This document shows, in pieces, positions 36,501-48,900 of a stretch of 64,000 nucleotides of DNA. The notes under the pieces were generated by a model that was given only the letters and a program-made list of their open reading frames with translations, was not told the origin of the DNA and made no database searches. A program made the translations under genes and the position numbers. The stretch covers positions 5,288,856-5,352,855 of the forward strand of contig NC_020174.2 in NCBI RefSeq assembly GCF_000224145.3, read 5' to 3'. The stretch's first letter is position 1, and every line of letters begins with the position of its first letter. The stretch comes from Ciona intestinalis. Taxonomy: Eukaryota; Chordata; Ascidiacea; Phlebobranchia; Cionidae.

Positions 36501-39500
36501 TATAAAAAACACGGGATATGCTCCGACCCAGTGCTGGTCACTATTGGATTGTCAAATTGTAAACTATATAAAAAATAGCCGAGAAAAGTCACACTGGTGA
36601 TAATAAGCGACCTTGGTGTTGTGGTAATATTGGACAATCGGGCCGAAATCCCAGACCCCCCCCCCGACAAGGACCACCCACATCAATATAATACACTTTA
36701 TATTTTTAGCTTATTTCTTTATCTTCCTTGTAGTTTACGTCAAAGAGGACGCCATGGTAGGCTCGTACATCGCATACGTCACAGCAAAAGACGACGACTC
36801 CGGTATCAACGGGGAAGTGACGTTACGTTTGGGTCAAAGTTCAACTGATGACGTTGATGTTCCTTTCGAACTTACCGACGAAGGATTTATCGGAATAACT
36901 GGAGAGCTTGATCGTGAGGATAAAGGTCGATACGTTCTGATGGTACGAGCTTGCGACCTGGCTGTCCCACCACAGTAAGTATACACCCACATTGTCACCG
37001 CCGTGTTTTACTTTGAATATATAAATGTTTTTGATATATTTGGTTGAAGTATCTGTACTTTAAAACATCTATAAATTGGTGGGTCATGTGTATAATATTG
37101 CGCTTATGAGTTATAGGATGTAACATTTTGTAGGTAACTGGATTTAAAAAAATGCGTTTTTTAATTCAATTCTATTGGTGTTAGTTTGCCCCTACTAACC
37201 ATATATCATTCTAACCAGGTGTTCAACGCAAGGAATCACCGTAGTTTTACTTGACGTTAACGACCATACACCAACATTTCCTTCACAAAAGATTAATCTG
37301 ATGATTAAAGAAAACGCCGAAGTTGGAACAATAATCACAACGTTTCATGCGGAAGACGATGACGCAGTTAACCCGCCTTCGTTGGTGGCTAATGACGTAA
37401 GATGGTGTTTATTTTTTTTGGAATGTTAAGAGTCGAACATACTCTAATTGTCACTTCACTTGACAAAGTTATATAAAAAGACAAGATTTAATTTGCCAGT
37501 CAACATTTTGCAAATCATTTGTGTTTTTGAAATCTAAATGTACACAAGTCTGCGCATAATCGATTAAACTAAGTGTCCAGTCAAATGCAATCATCCTATA
37601 AGTTTTACATGTTTTTCCTACATGTAATATTGGTTTTTAATATTCAATTTTTGTTACAGGAAGGGGAAATAGTTCCTTCAACAAACGGTGACGTTCGATA
37701 CTCCACCAAGAACAATGATGAAACTTTCTCTATTGAACCAAGATCTGGAAAGTTGTCGCTTGTTCGGCCATTAGACCGGGAAACAGTTCACGAATATAAG
37801 GTAACAAGCAATGTAACAATAACTAAGTCTAAGTTGCATGAACATTACACCATTATTGTGAATGTGAAAGCGATTCTCAGGTTTTAGCGGTTTTAAGACA
37901 GAGGTTCGTGGGTACGGGTTCGCTGCTTTTATTTATATATATATATTCTTGTAGTTGTACAAGGCGGATATATTCTTGTAGTTGTACAAGTTACTTCACA
38001 AAAATGAAACGCCGGAAACTTCTTTTACACTTTCAAAATATACACCTGACTGTAACAACATTAAGATTTTATTGTAACTTTTTTNNNNNNNNNNNNNNNN
38101 NNNNNNNNNNNNNNNNNNNNNNNNNNNNNNNNNNNNNNNNNNNNNNNNNNNNNNNNNNNNNNNNNNNNNNNNNNNNNNNNNNNNNNNNNNNNNNNNNNNN
38201 NNNNNNNNNNNNNNNNNNNNNNNNNNNNNNNNNNNNNNNNNNNNNNNNNNNNNNNNNNNNNNNNNNNNNNNNNNNNNNNNNNNNNNNNNNNNNNNNNNNN
38301 NNNNNNNNNNNNNNNNNNNNNNNNNNNNNNNNNNNNNNNNNNNNNNNNNNNNNNNNNNNNNNNNNNNNNNNNNNNNNNNNNNNNNNNNNNNNNNNNNNNN
38401 NNNNNNNNNNNNNNNNNNNNNNNNNNNNNNNNNNNNNNNNNNNNNNNNNNNNNNNNNNNNNNNNNNNNNNNNNNNNNNNNNNNNNNNNNNNNNNNNNNNN
38501 NNNNNNNNNNNNNNNNNNNNNNNNNNNNNNNNNNNNNNNNNNNNNNNNNNNNNNNNNNNNNNNNNNNNNNNNNNNNNNNNNNNNACAAAAGATTAATCTG
38601 ATGATTAAAGAAAACGCCGAAGTTGGAACAATAATCACAACGTTTCATGCGGAAGACGATGACGCAGTTAACCCGCCTTCGTTGGTGGCTAATGACGTAA
38701 GATGGTGTTTATTTTTTTGGAATGTTAAGAGTCGAACATACTCTAATTGTCACTTCACTTGACAAAGTTATATAAAAAGACAAGATTTAATTTGCCAGTC
38801 AACATTTTGCAAATCATTTGTGTTTTTGAAATCTAAATGTACACAAGTCTGCGCATAATCGATTAAACTAAGTGTCCAGTCAAATGCAATCATCCTATAA
38901 GTTTTACATGTTTTTCCTACATGTAATATTGGTTTTTAATATTCAATTTTTGTTACAGGAAGGGGAAATAGTTCCTTCAACAAACGGTGACGTTCGATAC
39001 TCCACCAAGAACAATGATGGAACTTTCTCTATTGAACCAAGATCTGGAAAGTTGTCGCTTGTTCGGCCATTAGACCGGGAAACAGTTCACGAATATAAGG
39101 TAACAAGCAATGTAACAATAACTAAGTCTAAGTTGCATGAACATTACACCATTATTGTGAATGTGAAAGCGATTCTCAGGTTTTAGCGGTTTTAAGACAG
39201 AGGTTCGTGGGTACGGGTTCGCTGCTTTAATTGCGGGCGGATATATTCTTGTAGTTGTACAAGTTACTTCACAAAAATGAAACGCCGGAAAACTTCTTTT
39301 ACACTTTCAAAATATACACCTGACTGTAACAACATTAAGATTTTATTGTAACTTTTTTTTTAATGTAGATCACTGTGATTGCAAGAGACGGAGGTGGTTC
39401 TTCCGCCCTACAAAGCACTTGTGAGTTAATGCTCACTGTAACTGATGTGAACGACAACTCGCCCTTCTTCACCAACCCAATCATCGACAACAAGACAGTT

Positions 39501-42500
39501 TATGCAACCATACTGCGGGATGATGTCATTATGAGGATTCAGGTACACGTTGTTATAAGGATCATTATTTAAATTGTATATCGACCGAGACTCGAAGCCA
39601 CCTTTGGGAAAGCCACTTAATGGGGATCGCTTCAATCTGTGTTCAAGTGTTCATTTGCCCAATTGTCATACAAGAACAAAAAATCAAACAAATACAAAGT
39701 TACATAGGCCTATGTGGCTACTATATAAGCCGGCATTGGATGTATGGGATAGAACCCCGTGTTATAATGACTTCCATTGCCCCGTCACGCGAGGATAAAC
39801 AAGTTACATATATTCATATGTAGAATGTATATAGAGAACAATACGCCAACCTTGCAATCATTGTACGTGTAATTGATATTACCAAACACCATGAATCAGA
39901 TTTTATTTACCTTGCCCACTTTTTAGGCTGTGGATTACGACAACGGTAGAAACGGTGAAGTGAAATACAGGATCGTCACCGAAGACGGAAGTTCATGGCC
40001 CTCCCTTTTCATGGTGGACGCTATTTCTGGGGATTTGAGGTTGAATATGAGCAGAAGCAACTTAGAAGAAGAACTTGGGATGCATACCATCGTTGTTGAG
40101 GTAGAATCAACTTTTCTGACATTGCTTGTTACAAAGTCTTAAGATATAGATTCTTGCTGTGCCTACCAGCTGGTTTACGGCGCTATATACTAATTACTTT
40201 CTGTAGGTTTCACATTAGTGATCTTTAAATAAGTAATAGCGTCAGTAGTTCGTTAATATAGATTGCAAAAACGAAAATTTAAGATTACAAAAGCAAACAT
40301 TGGGAGGAGATCTTTTTCACACTTACAATACACTTAGCGGCAACTACCTAAACGTATAAATAATACCAACATTTTCACAGGCACAAGACAACGGTACGCC
40401 ACCCTTGTCAGTTGAACGCACGATCCAAATTAATGTAATGAAGGCAATGGTACTTCCTACCGTGTTACCAACTGGGACGGTGAAGCCAACGTTTTCATAT
40501 TTCATTATCATTATTGGTGCTTTGGCAGCTTTTCTCTTTATTTTGATTCTTGTAATCGTCGGAGTGGTGATGAAATGTCGGAAAAATAGAAAAGTAAGTT
40601 GGCTTTAAATACACTTGGAACTTTACGCTTCCAGTTAACCTTAGTTTGTTAAGATAACTACAGATCACTATAAATGAATTTATATTGTATCGTGGGTTTA
40701 GCAACCATGCTGTTCATTTGACACTTTTCCTAAAAAAGTTTTACTCGTTGTGTGTTTCTCTGGGCTGTCTTTTTATCCCCAATTCTACTCTCTTCTTTGT
40801 GTTAAATATTTATTTTTTATGATATTTGAGTTTGAAATATTTAGTTTGTTTTGAACTCTACTTTAAATATTGTATCGCTTTAGAAATGACCTACATTGCA
40901 GACTTTCGTTTGTGTAAAATTAAACTTGATTTCCTTAACAGCAAGCTCGAACTTATTCCTGCCGCAAGGGGTCGATGGAGAGCAACGAATGGTGCAGAAC
41001 ATCTGTTAGTAGCATGAGACCCAACTTAACTTTGACGATTAAATCTTTGTCACGAGAGGGCAGTGTTGGCCACGGGAGTGCAGTGTGGAGTCAGACAACA
41101 TCGAACAGGTACAAACATGATTAGTAATTGCTTTAATTACTAGTTATACCGCGCCTGGCCAAGTATTGTTATCGCGCCTACTGAAAAACTTATGATTTTC
41201 CGTCACACGACGATAATTAAAATACATTCATCCATACGTCACTTCAAGTAACAAAATTTTTCTATTTTACAGAAACGATTCTTTCAATAAGGGATCTCTC
41301 AATGACGTAACAATCGTACCTCGTAGTGACGTCATGAACCGGTCATTTCGATCTTCCAGCAAGAGTCTTTGTCGTCCACTCATGGCATCCTATGACGCTC
41401 AGGTATGTTACAGTTTAAAAATAAGAAATAAAATCGGTTGGTTGAAATTTAACGAATCATATTTTGCAGAATCCAGGATCGAAGAATTTCTCAGCTCCCC
41501 ATTTGCCAACTCTGTCGCACGATGGCGATAGTGGGCGAGGTGACAGCGACCCGGATGCAGCAAGCTGTGATGCAACATATGAACAAGGTATGTGACAATA
41601 TGTGATTGTAGTTAGAGCGCAGTAAACCTTGTAGATAAATGTAATGACTCATAAGCGGGCACAAGGTGTGTGAAACCGAACACCCGTATTAACGACTGTC
41701 GTTGCCCCGCCACGCGAGAATAAATTTACATTCATTTATTTGTTTATACTCATCCCGATATATATTAGTTAAATTGCAGTCTCGTTCCTATTTGAACTCT
41801 GTATTAATTAGTTGCTGAATATTGTTTTAATCCAGACTTCTACAAAGTTCAACACAACTCATCTGTTCGGTCAAGAAATAATTCACGAGAAATGGAATAT
41901 GGTCAACTAAGCCCTAACTGCTCGGCTCAATGCTTGGAGTTTGGACACAGCGACACTTGTTGGATGCCGAGCACCAGTAATGGTAATTTAATGAACTTTT
42001 TCAACTTATTCTATCACACATAAATTACTTACTCTAGCACTTGATTCCGAGTGAATTTTCGTTACGTGAATCGTCCAACTTCATGAGCACTATAGATTAG
42101 GGTCAGGTTTACGTAATCTTCACGGAACTATCAATTACGCATACAAATTAGTATTATACGTTCTTTTTTTTGCCTTGATCTATACGTTCATGATTCATAG
42201 TGTACATCTACTTTACACAGGTATAAGCACCCCACAACCCCCAGCGGCCAACCCCCCAGCTCCTCTCTACGTTGAACTTTGTCCTCCAACGTCACGCCAC
42301 CACCATTACTACAGCAACCCCGACACCACGAAGCACCAATACAACCAAATCGACCCGGTACAAAACTTAGAAACCATCCACGAGACCAAACCTCTCCGAC
42401 ACTACTGGCCCTACCCCGCATCTGAGCTAAGCTCCATATACTCCAACGCAATTGTCAATTCGAACGGACAATACATGAAAGAGGGGTACGGGATGGGTTA

Positions 42501-42876
42501 CAGCATCCCCCCGATGCGTCAACCACTTCAGCATCCGCGTGACTTTCTCCTCCCGCCTCCCGATCTCCATCCTCGTCTCAGTCCTATCTCATCACTTTCC
42601 TCCGTGGCGTCACCAACGTCAGAAGTTTCGAGAAGAAGTCATTACATCACCAGGCGTGAGATGGAACCAGAAGCGAAAGAAACTCGTTCAACGACTTCGC
42701 TCTCAACCCCATCTTCACCGAGCAAGTCAGTCCCAAGTATGCCACGAAGCGCCTCCGCTGACATTTTAGACGCAGAGTCGGAACCGCTGTTTCATCGTGA
42801 CTCTGCCCCTTGGAGTCCGGAAAACCGCAACAGAAAAAGTAGCGTGCGCGAAACTAAAAACGTGTTAAACTCGTGA
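33551..42876 (+). CDS. Delta-type protocadherin A (six EC repeats, CM1-like and CM2 motifs)
   Basis: Eighteen exons: 33551-33662, 33817-34037, 34603-34774, 35316-35429, 35643-35776, 35877-36085, 36337-36482, 36734-36974, 37219-37396, 37660-37800 (or its copy 38959-39099), 39369-39542, 39927-40100, 40381-40593, 40942-41108, 41273-41402, 41470-41587, 41836-41982, 42221-42876; 1,148 aa. A signal peptide (MSAFLLVLSVVTSLL) is followed by six cadherin repeats ended by DINDNPP, DDNDNDP, DVNDNIP, DVNDHTP and DVNDNSP linkers. EC1 carries the protocadherin REKMC...C pair. One membrane helix (about 40495-40575) precedes a ~400-residue cytoplasmic tail. The tail has a CM1-like acidic motif (41518-41556) and the delta-protocadherin CM2 motif C-x3-C-x3-GHSDTCWMP (41919-41969). 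Six repeats suggest the delta-2 group. Such proteins mediate weak homophilic adhesion and cytoskeletal signalling, mainly in neural and embryonic tissue. No PP1-binding RRVTF motif is seen. Confidence 0.93.
34292..34486. mobile_element. MITE-like element, copy 9 (protocadherin A intron 2)
   Basis: Almost complete: AGTAGGGTGGGGGAAGATGG at the left, TCCCCCACTCCACTGTAC at the right, with TTTAAACAATT-like, GGTCTATGG and CATTGTTTACTAC-type blocks inside. Confidence 0.75.
34812..34870. repeat. Dispersed repeat, second copy of the GGCCxGATTTxGCCCA type
   Basis: Matches the block at 862-915 over about 20 bp of core with a similar flank. No coding function. Confidence 0.4.
37285..38084 (+). repeat. 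Left copy of an ~800-bp near-identical duplication flanking the 500-N gap
   Basis: Sequence from within exon 9 through exon 10 and the following intron reappears, nearly base for base, at 38585-39357. Differences are few: GAA versus GGA in one codon (NNDET versus NNDGT), one-base length changes, and an extra copy of a TTGTAGTTGTACAAG stretch in the left copy. The left copy runs into the gap at a poly-T run. This looks like the end of one haplotype contig overlapping the start of another. Confidence 0.9.
38085..38584. other. Assembly gap of exactly 500 N
   Basis: The round number of Ns indicates a gap of unknown true size. Both flanks carry the same protocadherin sequence, so the real distance may be zero or negative (overlap). 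Confidence 0.97.
38585..39357 (+). repeat. Right copy of the duplication flanking the gap (exon 9 part, exon 10)
   Basis: Begins inside exon 9 and contains a second full exon 10 (38959-39099). Exon 10 ends in phase 0, whereas exon 9 must be entered in phase 2, so an mRNA using both copies in series would lose frame. Only one copy can be used per transcript, which favours assembly duplication over a real tandem exon duplication. Confidence 0.88.
39692..39820 (+). mobile_element. SINE-like element, copy e (protocadherin A intron 11)
   Basis: ACAAAGTTACATAGG, CGTGTTATAATGACTTCCAT and CACGCGAGGATAAACAAG with a short ATTCATATG end. Confidence 0.55.
41152..41240 (+). mobile_element. SINE-like element, copy f, remnant (protocadherin A intron 14)
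   Basis: Only the 3' part is recognisable (CGTCACACGACGATAATTAA followed by ACATTCATCC). Confidence 0.35.
41641..41742 (+). mobile_element. SINE-like element, copy g (protocadherin A intron 16)
   Basis: GACTCATAAGCGGGCACAAG, GGTGTGTGAAACCGAACACC, ACGACTGTCGTTGCCCCGCC, ACGCGAGAATAAA and an ATTCATTTATTTG tail; close to copy c. Confidence 0.65.
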
Positions 42877-42953
42877 TTACGGTGTCCTTACATATTCGGT
42901 CATTTTCTATTGTTTATTTGACGCTGTTACGTCGTTCCTTTTACAGAAAACGG

Positions 42954-42959
42954 AATAAA
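42954..42959 (+). terminator. Poly(A) signal for protocadherin A
   Basis: AATAAA occurs 78 bp after the stop codon at 42876, giving a very short predicted 3' UTR. Confidence 0.6.
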
Positions 42960-45900
42960 AAGGATTTACCCTAAAAACTAATTCCAAATTTGTTAATAAC
43001 AGATTCCCAAAAAGTGGTTTGGCAATAACAGTACAGCTGCTTGTAAATCTTACACAACGGAAACCTGTTTGTGTGGTTAACTGTCAAGTCAACCACAGTT
43101 TTGCTGAGATGAGATAAACTGCCAAATATCGTGCGATTTACGAAGCAGATGTCAAACCAAAACTGCTGACGTTCTCTTGCACCACTAACCCCACTTTACA
43201 AGCGCCCATCACTCCTATATTGCACGGTTTGAACAGCAAACTCCTGATTAGCAACTGCGGTGTTATTAATGGATTTTAAACAAGATTGTGGCTTGCTTGA
43301 TTTTCTTAAACAAACCCGCTTCAAAGACAGGAGCATTTAGAGTTAGAGAGTTGAGTTAATTAAATAAAAGCAACTTTACCGAAGTCAAACAAGTTGTTCG
43401 CTACACAGAGTTTGCTAATTTTCAAAAGCGCTGAGGTTCTTCATACTCTGCAAAAATTTTGCGTGACGCTGATCATCGGAGCGTAGCGACCAGAAACAAG
43501 ACACGTGATACCCAGTTGTTGAAGGTTCGTCACACTTGACCTGGCACGGATTGAGTTCGACTTAACACGCCAAAATGTCACCAGAAAATTCGCGATTTCA
43601 ACCGCGGCTCAAGCTCTCCACTCACCCCCGTCTATCCCGTTATAAATTGACTTCCTTTCGTAGCATGCTAACCGCGCAAAAGTATCGGTAACCTATAGCT
43701 GCGCTTTGTTTTGGAACCCCAGACCGTGCAGAACCACAACTATTTACCGTATTTAGTTTTCAACGGTAAATTAATGAAACCCCTTCACATGTCGCATTGA
43801 TTTAAAACGCCAAACTCTCTTTTTATTACGCAGTCTTTCCTATATATTGAGACGAATGTACGCTGTTAATTTCGCTAATTAAGTTTGCATAACCCCTTAT
43901 AATTAATTGTGAGACGTCAGTTTAGTTTGACAAATCCACACGCCGGTCCAAGTTTGCCAAAATACGAGATGTTTTGTATCCTACGTCTGTTATATACAGT
44001 AAATAAAAGATTGAAGGGTGCAGCATGTCGCTTGGTTTCAGGAAACCGAAGATTACGCTGCACTTTGTAGAAAACCTGTAATTGCAATCTCGTTGCTGAT
44101 AAGAGCAGTCGAGGTGTCATTGCCAGAGCACCTTGCCGATGTTCAATTATGTTTCACTTTACTTGCGCTTTCAAGTCATTTACGAAGCGCAACTGCCGGC
44201 TGAAAAAGCTCAAACTTGACTTTCAACATTCCCTGTAACAACCCTCGTGAGAGACGTATATTGACAGTGTACCGCACAAGGTTGTTGGGGTTGCGTGTGG
44301 TCTTTACTACTATAAACAACTTTCTCACGTTGTGCTTGGCAGGGCCGTGTAACTCGCGCTTCTTTCCCTTGCCGTTGATAATAATTGGCGTGCGGTTCCT
44401 CTGTTTTGTTTTTAGGCAACACCATTCGCAGTATTGGATAATAGTCTGCTTAATGAGGTATAGTGTAAGGTTAGCACAAAACCAACACAATTTAAGTTAG
44501 AAGCCATTTATTTAGAAATGTGGGGGAATAGTGAGTGCTTAGATATGCGACAGTAAGACCTGCAAAATTAAAGTTGGTTCTTCTTGATTGCCGAAGTCGT
44601 ACAGGTGAGTTCGTTCAACTTTAAATCGAGTTTCATTATTAACACAGTCGGATATGTTTTGAGTAACATGATTCCACGACAGTCTGAACTAACTGATTTG
44701 TCGCATACTTGTGGTCAGCGTCGCGTAATTGATATTGTTTATGAAACTATTTCCTTTTGCGACCCAACTTAATTAGGTGACACGCTGGAAGCATGCTCCC
44801 GGGACCGACACAGATATTTAGGGGCGTCGGGTTCAGGTGTCAAGATAAACTTCGACTGTGGGACATCCAGTAACGTGATATCAGGTTTACTCCCTTATCT
44901 CCTGGCCCGTTTGTAATCCGTTAACCAACATATGGAGTAAACTGATGCATATGAAGGCTTCTCAAAGGTATACGGCAGATCGGGTAGTTTGTAAATTTTC
45001 ATTGGCAAAATTTAGCAGTGGCAGGTGTAGTGTTTCGCCCGTTTGCGGTGACATAAAAGGAAGTGTCAGTGAGATCTTAAAGTTATAACCTCCGCCTGTC
45101 ATCGGTCACTTGACCCGTTGAACCAGGTTTAGGACTTGCAATACACCGTGGATGGACGGGGCAATGATCTGCACTTCGAGCGCGGCGAAGCTTTACAAAA
45201 ACTGTGTGGCTTTCCACGAACGCTGTCCATCTTTCCACAAAATGCGAGAAAACTATAATTACCATTTGCAGAAGTTCAACGGAGTGCTAATCGCCGGTTG
45301 TTACATTTATAGCGGTAAGTGAGAATAACTTACTACTGCATAACGGTGTTTACGTTGCAATTTTTGGTTGATATTATTTAAATTGAGGTTTATTGGAATG
45401 TGGGATAAGATGGTCTTGAAATGTACTTGAACCACGGATGTGACAGTCTAGGCGGCATAAAGAAATTGACGACAGCAATGTTTAGGCAACTATTACAATA
45501 ATAGAGGTGACGCATTTTGCTCAGCTGGTGTACCCCTTGCCGGACAAAGGCGGCGGATATGGTTAGGTTTACATTAAACCTCGATCAGGTTTGTCAACCT
45601 GGATGATTTTCTCCGGTGGTTTGTAATCGTGTATTAGGTGTCCGGTTTATTTGGGGTCGCGTGTTCCTGCCTTTGTCCGGCGCTTTGTTTTGGTGTTGTG
45701 GCCATTCAACGTTAGATAAACGATACCGTGACAGAGCCAAATATTCCCTCGCCTGCGACAGAGTGCCGTCGTGTTGCCATGTCCTAGGAAATACTGGCTG
45801 GTTTTAACAATACTTCGGGCATGGTGACAAATATTCTTGGCGCTAAAAAGGTGTTCGAATATCATTTGAGCATTCCGAAGCGTATGTTACAAGTTGCCTT

Positions 45901-48900
45901 TTTATTAAATTGCGAGGAATGATGCCTGGGCTAAACTCTTAAGTCAACCATAACACAAACCAGGGAAAAGTACTTACAACAGCGCCCAAAAAGCCAAGAA
46001 AGCATAAGTTGCTCGGCGCCAGGCAAGTTTTAGTTTAACGTCCCGTAAAGTGTTCGCATTGCAAAGCGGGGATTAAACTATCATTAACCAGTACCTAATA
46101 TAGACTTGTCTGCATGCCCCTTGTCTACGGACCGACATAGGGTTAGCTTGTAAAGAAATTCGTTTGTTGCTACGATTAGGGTTGTCATTAGAAATTGGGA
46201 AAAGCAAAGACCTCGAGAGTTTGGGCCAGATCAAATAACAAAGAGGTGATCGGTTAAACCGAATCCAACAACAACATAGTTAAGCTGATCAACTGAGAGA
46301 AAGAGACTTAATTTGTTTACCCTGCAGGTGAGGACGAACACGCGTTACATCATTTTTGTTGATAGTCAAACTAAAAGCGGTTGGTTTCTGTATTTAGGCT
46401 TTCGCTTGCCTCAGCAAACTTGCCTTTACTGTAACAGTAAGTGTTTGTGTGAGGGCTACTTTTGTTTTAACCAGTGTAAACGGGGTATATTTATATCTCT
46501 TTAGAAACTCACTCGGGCTTTCACGTCCCGAAGCTTGGATTGCACCGCAAGTAAATGGAGCGTAATTACTTGCATCGAGCAAGCTATAATGTATTGATCG
46601 CTTAATCGAAATCGTGGGGAGGGTTATCGGGCCTTGAAGCACTCGGTCGCCATTAATTACCGGCTCCGGCATGTAGATTAGGGCAGTACCGTTGAAATTG
46701 ATCATGGCCAGATTTTACTACCAAACGGCGCCCTGCGGGACTTACGTCACGACGTGCAGATTTGAATAAAAATCACGTATCCCACAAGGATTGTAAAGCG
46801 TTTAATGCCAGCAGGACTTGCGGTACTTTTCAATGGCCGGATTAAGTGACAATCTGGCGAATTTGTACAGCACGCATGTAACCACGTACTCGCATTATAT
46901 AACTGCTCATTAGGCATTGTGCATATACTGCATTCTGCACCTGCTTGTGTTCAAATTATGTATACACGATGGCAATACACAAATGTTTGGCCAACCATTT
47001 TAATCCAGTGTCAGTGGAAATCTATTCTGCAGACCTTACGCCGCAAATGGTAATTAACCTTTTCAATAGTCCCGCTTTGCAATTAAGTTTGGAATCAAAT
47101 CGATAACTGACTTAGTGGCGTTCCTGCATTTAACGCAAAAAGCTTCGTCACGGATCATGGAATTTTATGAATAATCTGTAAGCCTGGAATCCATAAATTG
47201 CTGAGAAATGTTCAATATAGATGTTCAAGTGACAACATGTCTGTTGGGAGTTCGTTCATTTGCGACCTGATGTCCGTAATACATGTTTATTACAAAATGT
47301 TCGCGTTATTTCGTTCAATATTCAACAGTAGAGTGCTTGGGTGATGTTAACATAAAATTCATGATTACGGTTTCCACCTCTAGAATTTTGCTTGCAATGA
47401 ATATTAGCAGATTTTAAATGCCTCGTTTCTTGCAAATTGGAAACTAAACGGTTTAGTCAATATATGTTGTTTGTGCGCGCTTTTTACGTTTGTATGTTAG
47501 GGGTTTATAAAGGCGAAAACAGTTTAGGCTATCACATGCATAAAAATTTGACAACCGTAAACACGTCTGTTTTGCAACAGGGAAGTAAATCATGGTGTTT
47601 TACATTTAACTACCGAGAGTTGTAAACATTTCCTTGTTGTGGCGCGACGGTGGGTGGATATGTCTCGGATTCTAACTCATGCACACTGTTGGGCTGTCTT
47701 GTGCCGGTGGTTAACAATTGAAACCGCAGCTCCACGCGCCCATAATCCATGATGGTTCGTCATCCATCAAATGCGAGGGAATTAGAACTCGTCGGCGGGT
47801 TTAAGGAGCGAGGCGGCCCCACTGCCGTACAGGTGGCACATGATGCACTGTCAACAGCGTTTATTGGGACTTACGAGAAACCTGAGCGCGCAGGGCCGAC
47901 ACTAATGCATTCCTGGTTCTGTTACGCAATCCAAACAACTTAAGCGTTCGATGATGCGGAAACCCATTGTTTCAGGCGAGCCCGGCCTAATTAGCTTTCT
48001 CGAAGAAACTGCGTTAAATCGTTGCTTTTAGGTGGTAACGTAAACTCAACGGAGTAATCGGCACTCAGTTCAACAAAATGAATGCAGGTCGTTAATTTCA
48101 CAAAAGTGTGAGAATCATTTTGCGAATATTTTTCTGCTGAAACGCGTCGGTTGAATTTTTCTTCGTCAACAACTCTTTGTTTTGAGTCAAATTTCTTGAG
48201 CTGCATCGCGCAGTGTTGAGTTACGTCGCGGGCAGAATGCTGCCGATCGACCGTTGCCGAACCTACACGCTTGAGAAAAAGCGCTTTCCGTTCATGGCAC
48301 GAGTATGGGTCTGTAGTCACGCTGCATGCTGCGAGGTCTTCTGCCGATCGCTGGTATCACTTATCAAGCGGTAAAACTCACTGTTTAGGTTTGAACGCTT
48401 GATGTGCAGCGTTTACAGTTAGTTAGAAAACTAAGTTAGAGCATTTGTTGGAAAGTAATTTATAGAGAAGACATCGGGGTTAAATATTTATAAGTATTGA
48501 TCTAAATTGGTCAGCAGTAGTATACGATTGGTCAGTTACGGTTAGTTAATGGGACAAGGTTTTAATGTGGATAAGGCGAATTCCAATTCAAGGCCTCGTC
48601 GAAAAAGCACAGCTTCGCAAATAGAGTTGTTTGCTCGCAAAATTTTGGAGGCAGCCGACCCAGTAGTCTGCGGTTATGAATATTATTCCTGGTGTGGAAG
48701 TTATTAGCGTGACTCACCCCCGTTAATCCGACGATCAGCTCCCTAAGTTGCAAAAGGGCGAAAGGTGTATGTTGACACATTTATTAAGCGGTTCCTCTAA
48801 GCCAATTCTCTGGCGCCGAAAGACATGAGGATTCTGGATCCCGTTTCAAAACACTTTCTCTTCAGGAAGAGTTAGATGTAGGAGCCGTATGTTGAATTAA

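Noticed and set aside
37219..39099. Real tandem or mutually exclusive duplication of cadherin exons 9-10
   Set aside because: Near identity of introns as well as exons, a 500-N gap at the junction and incompatible phases make unmerged haplotypes the better explanation.
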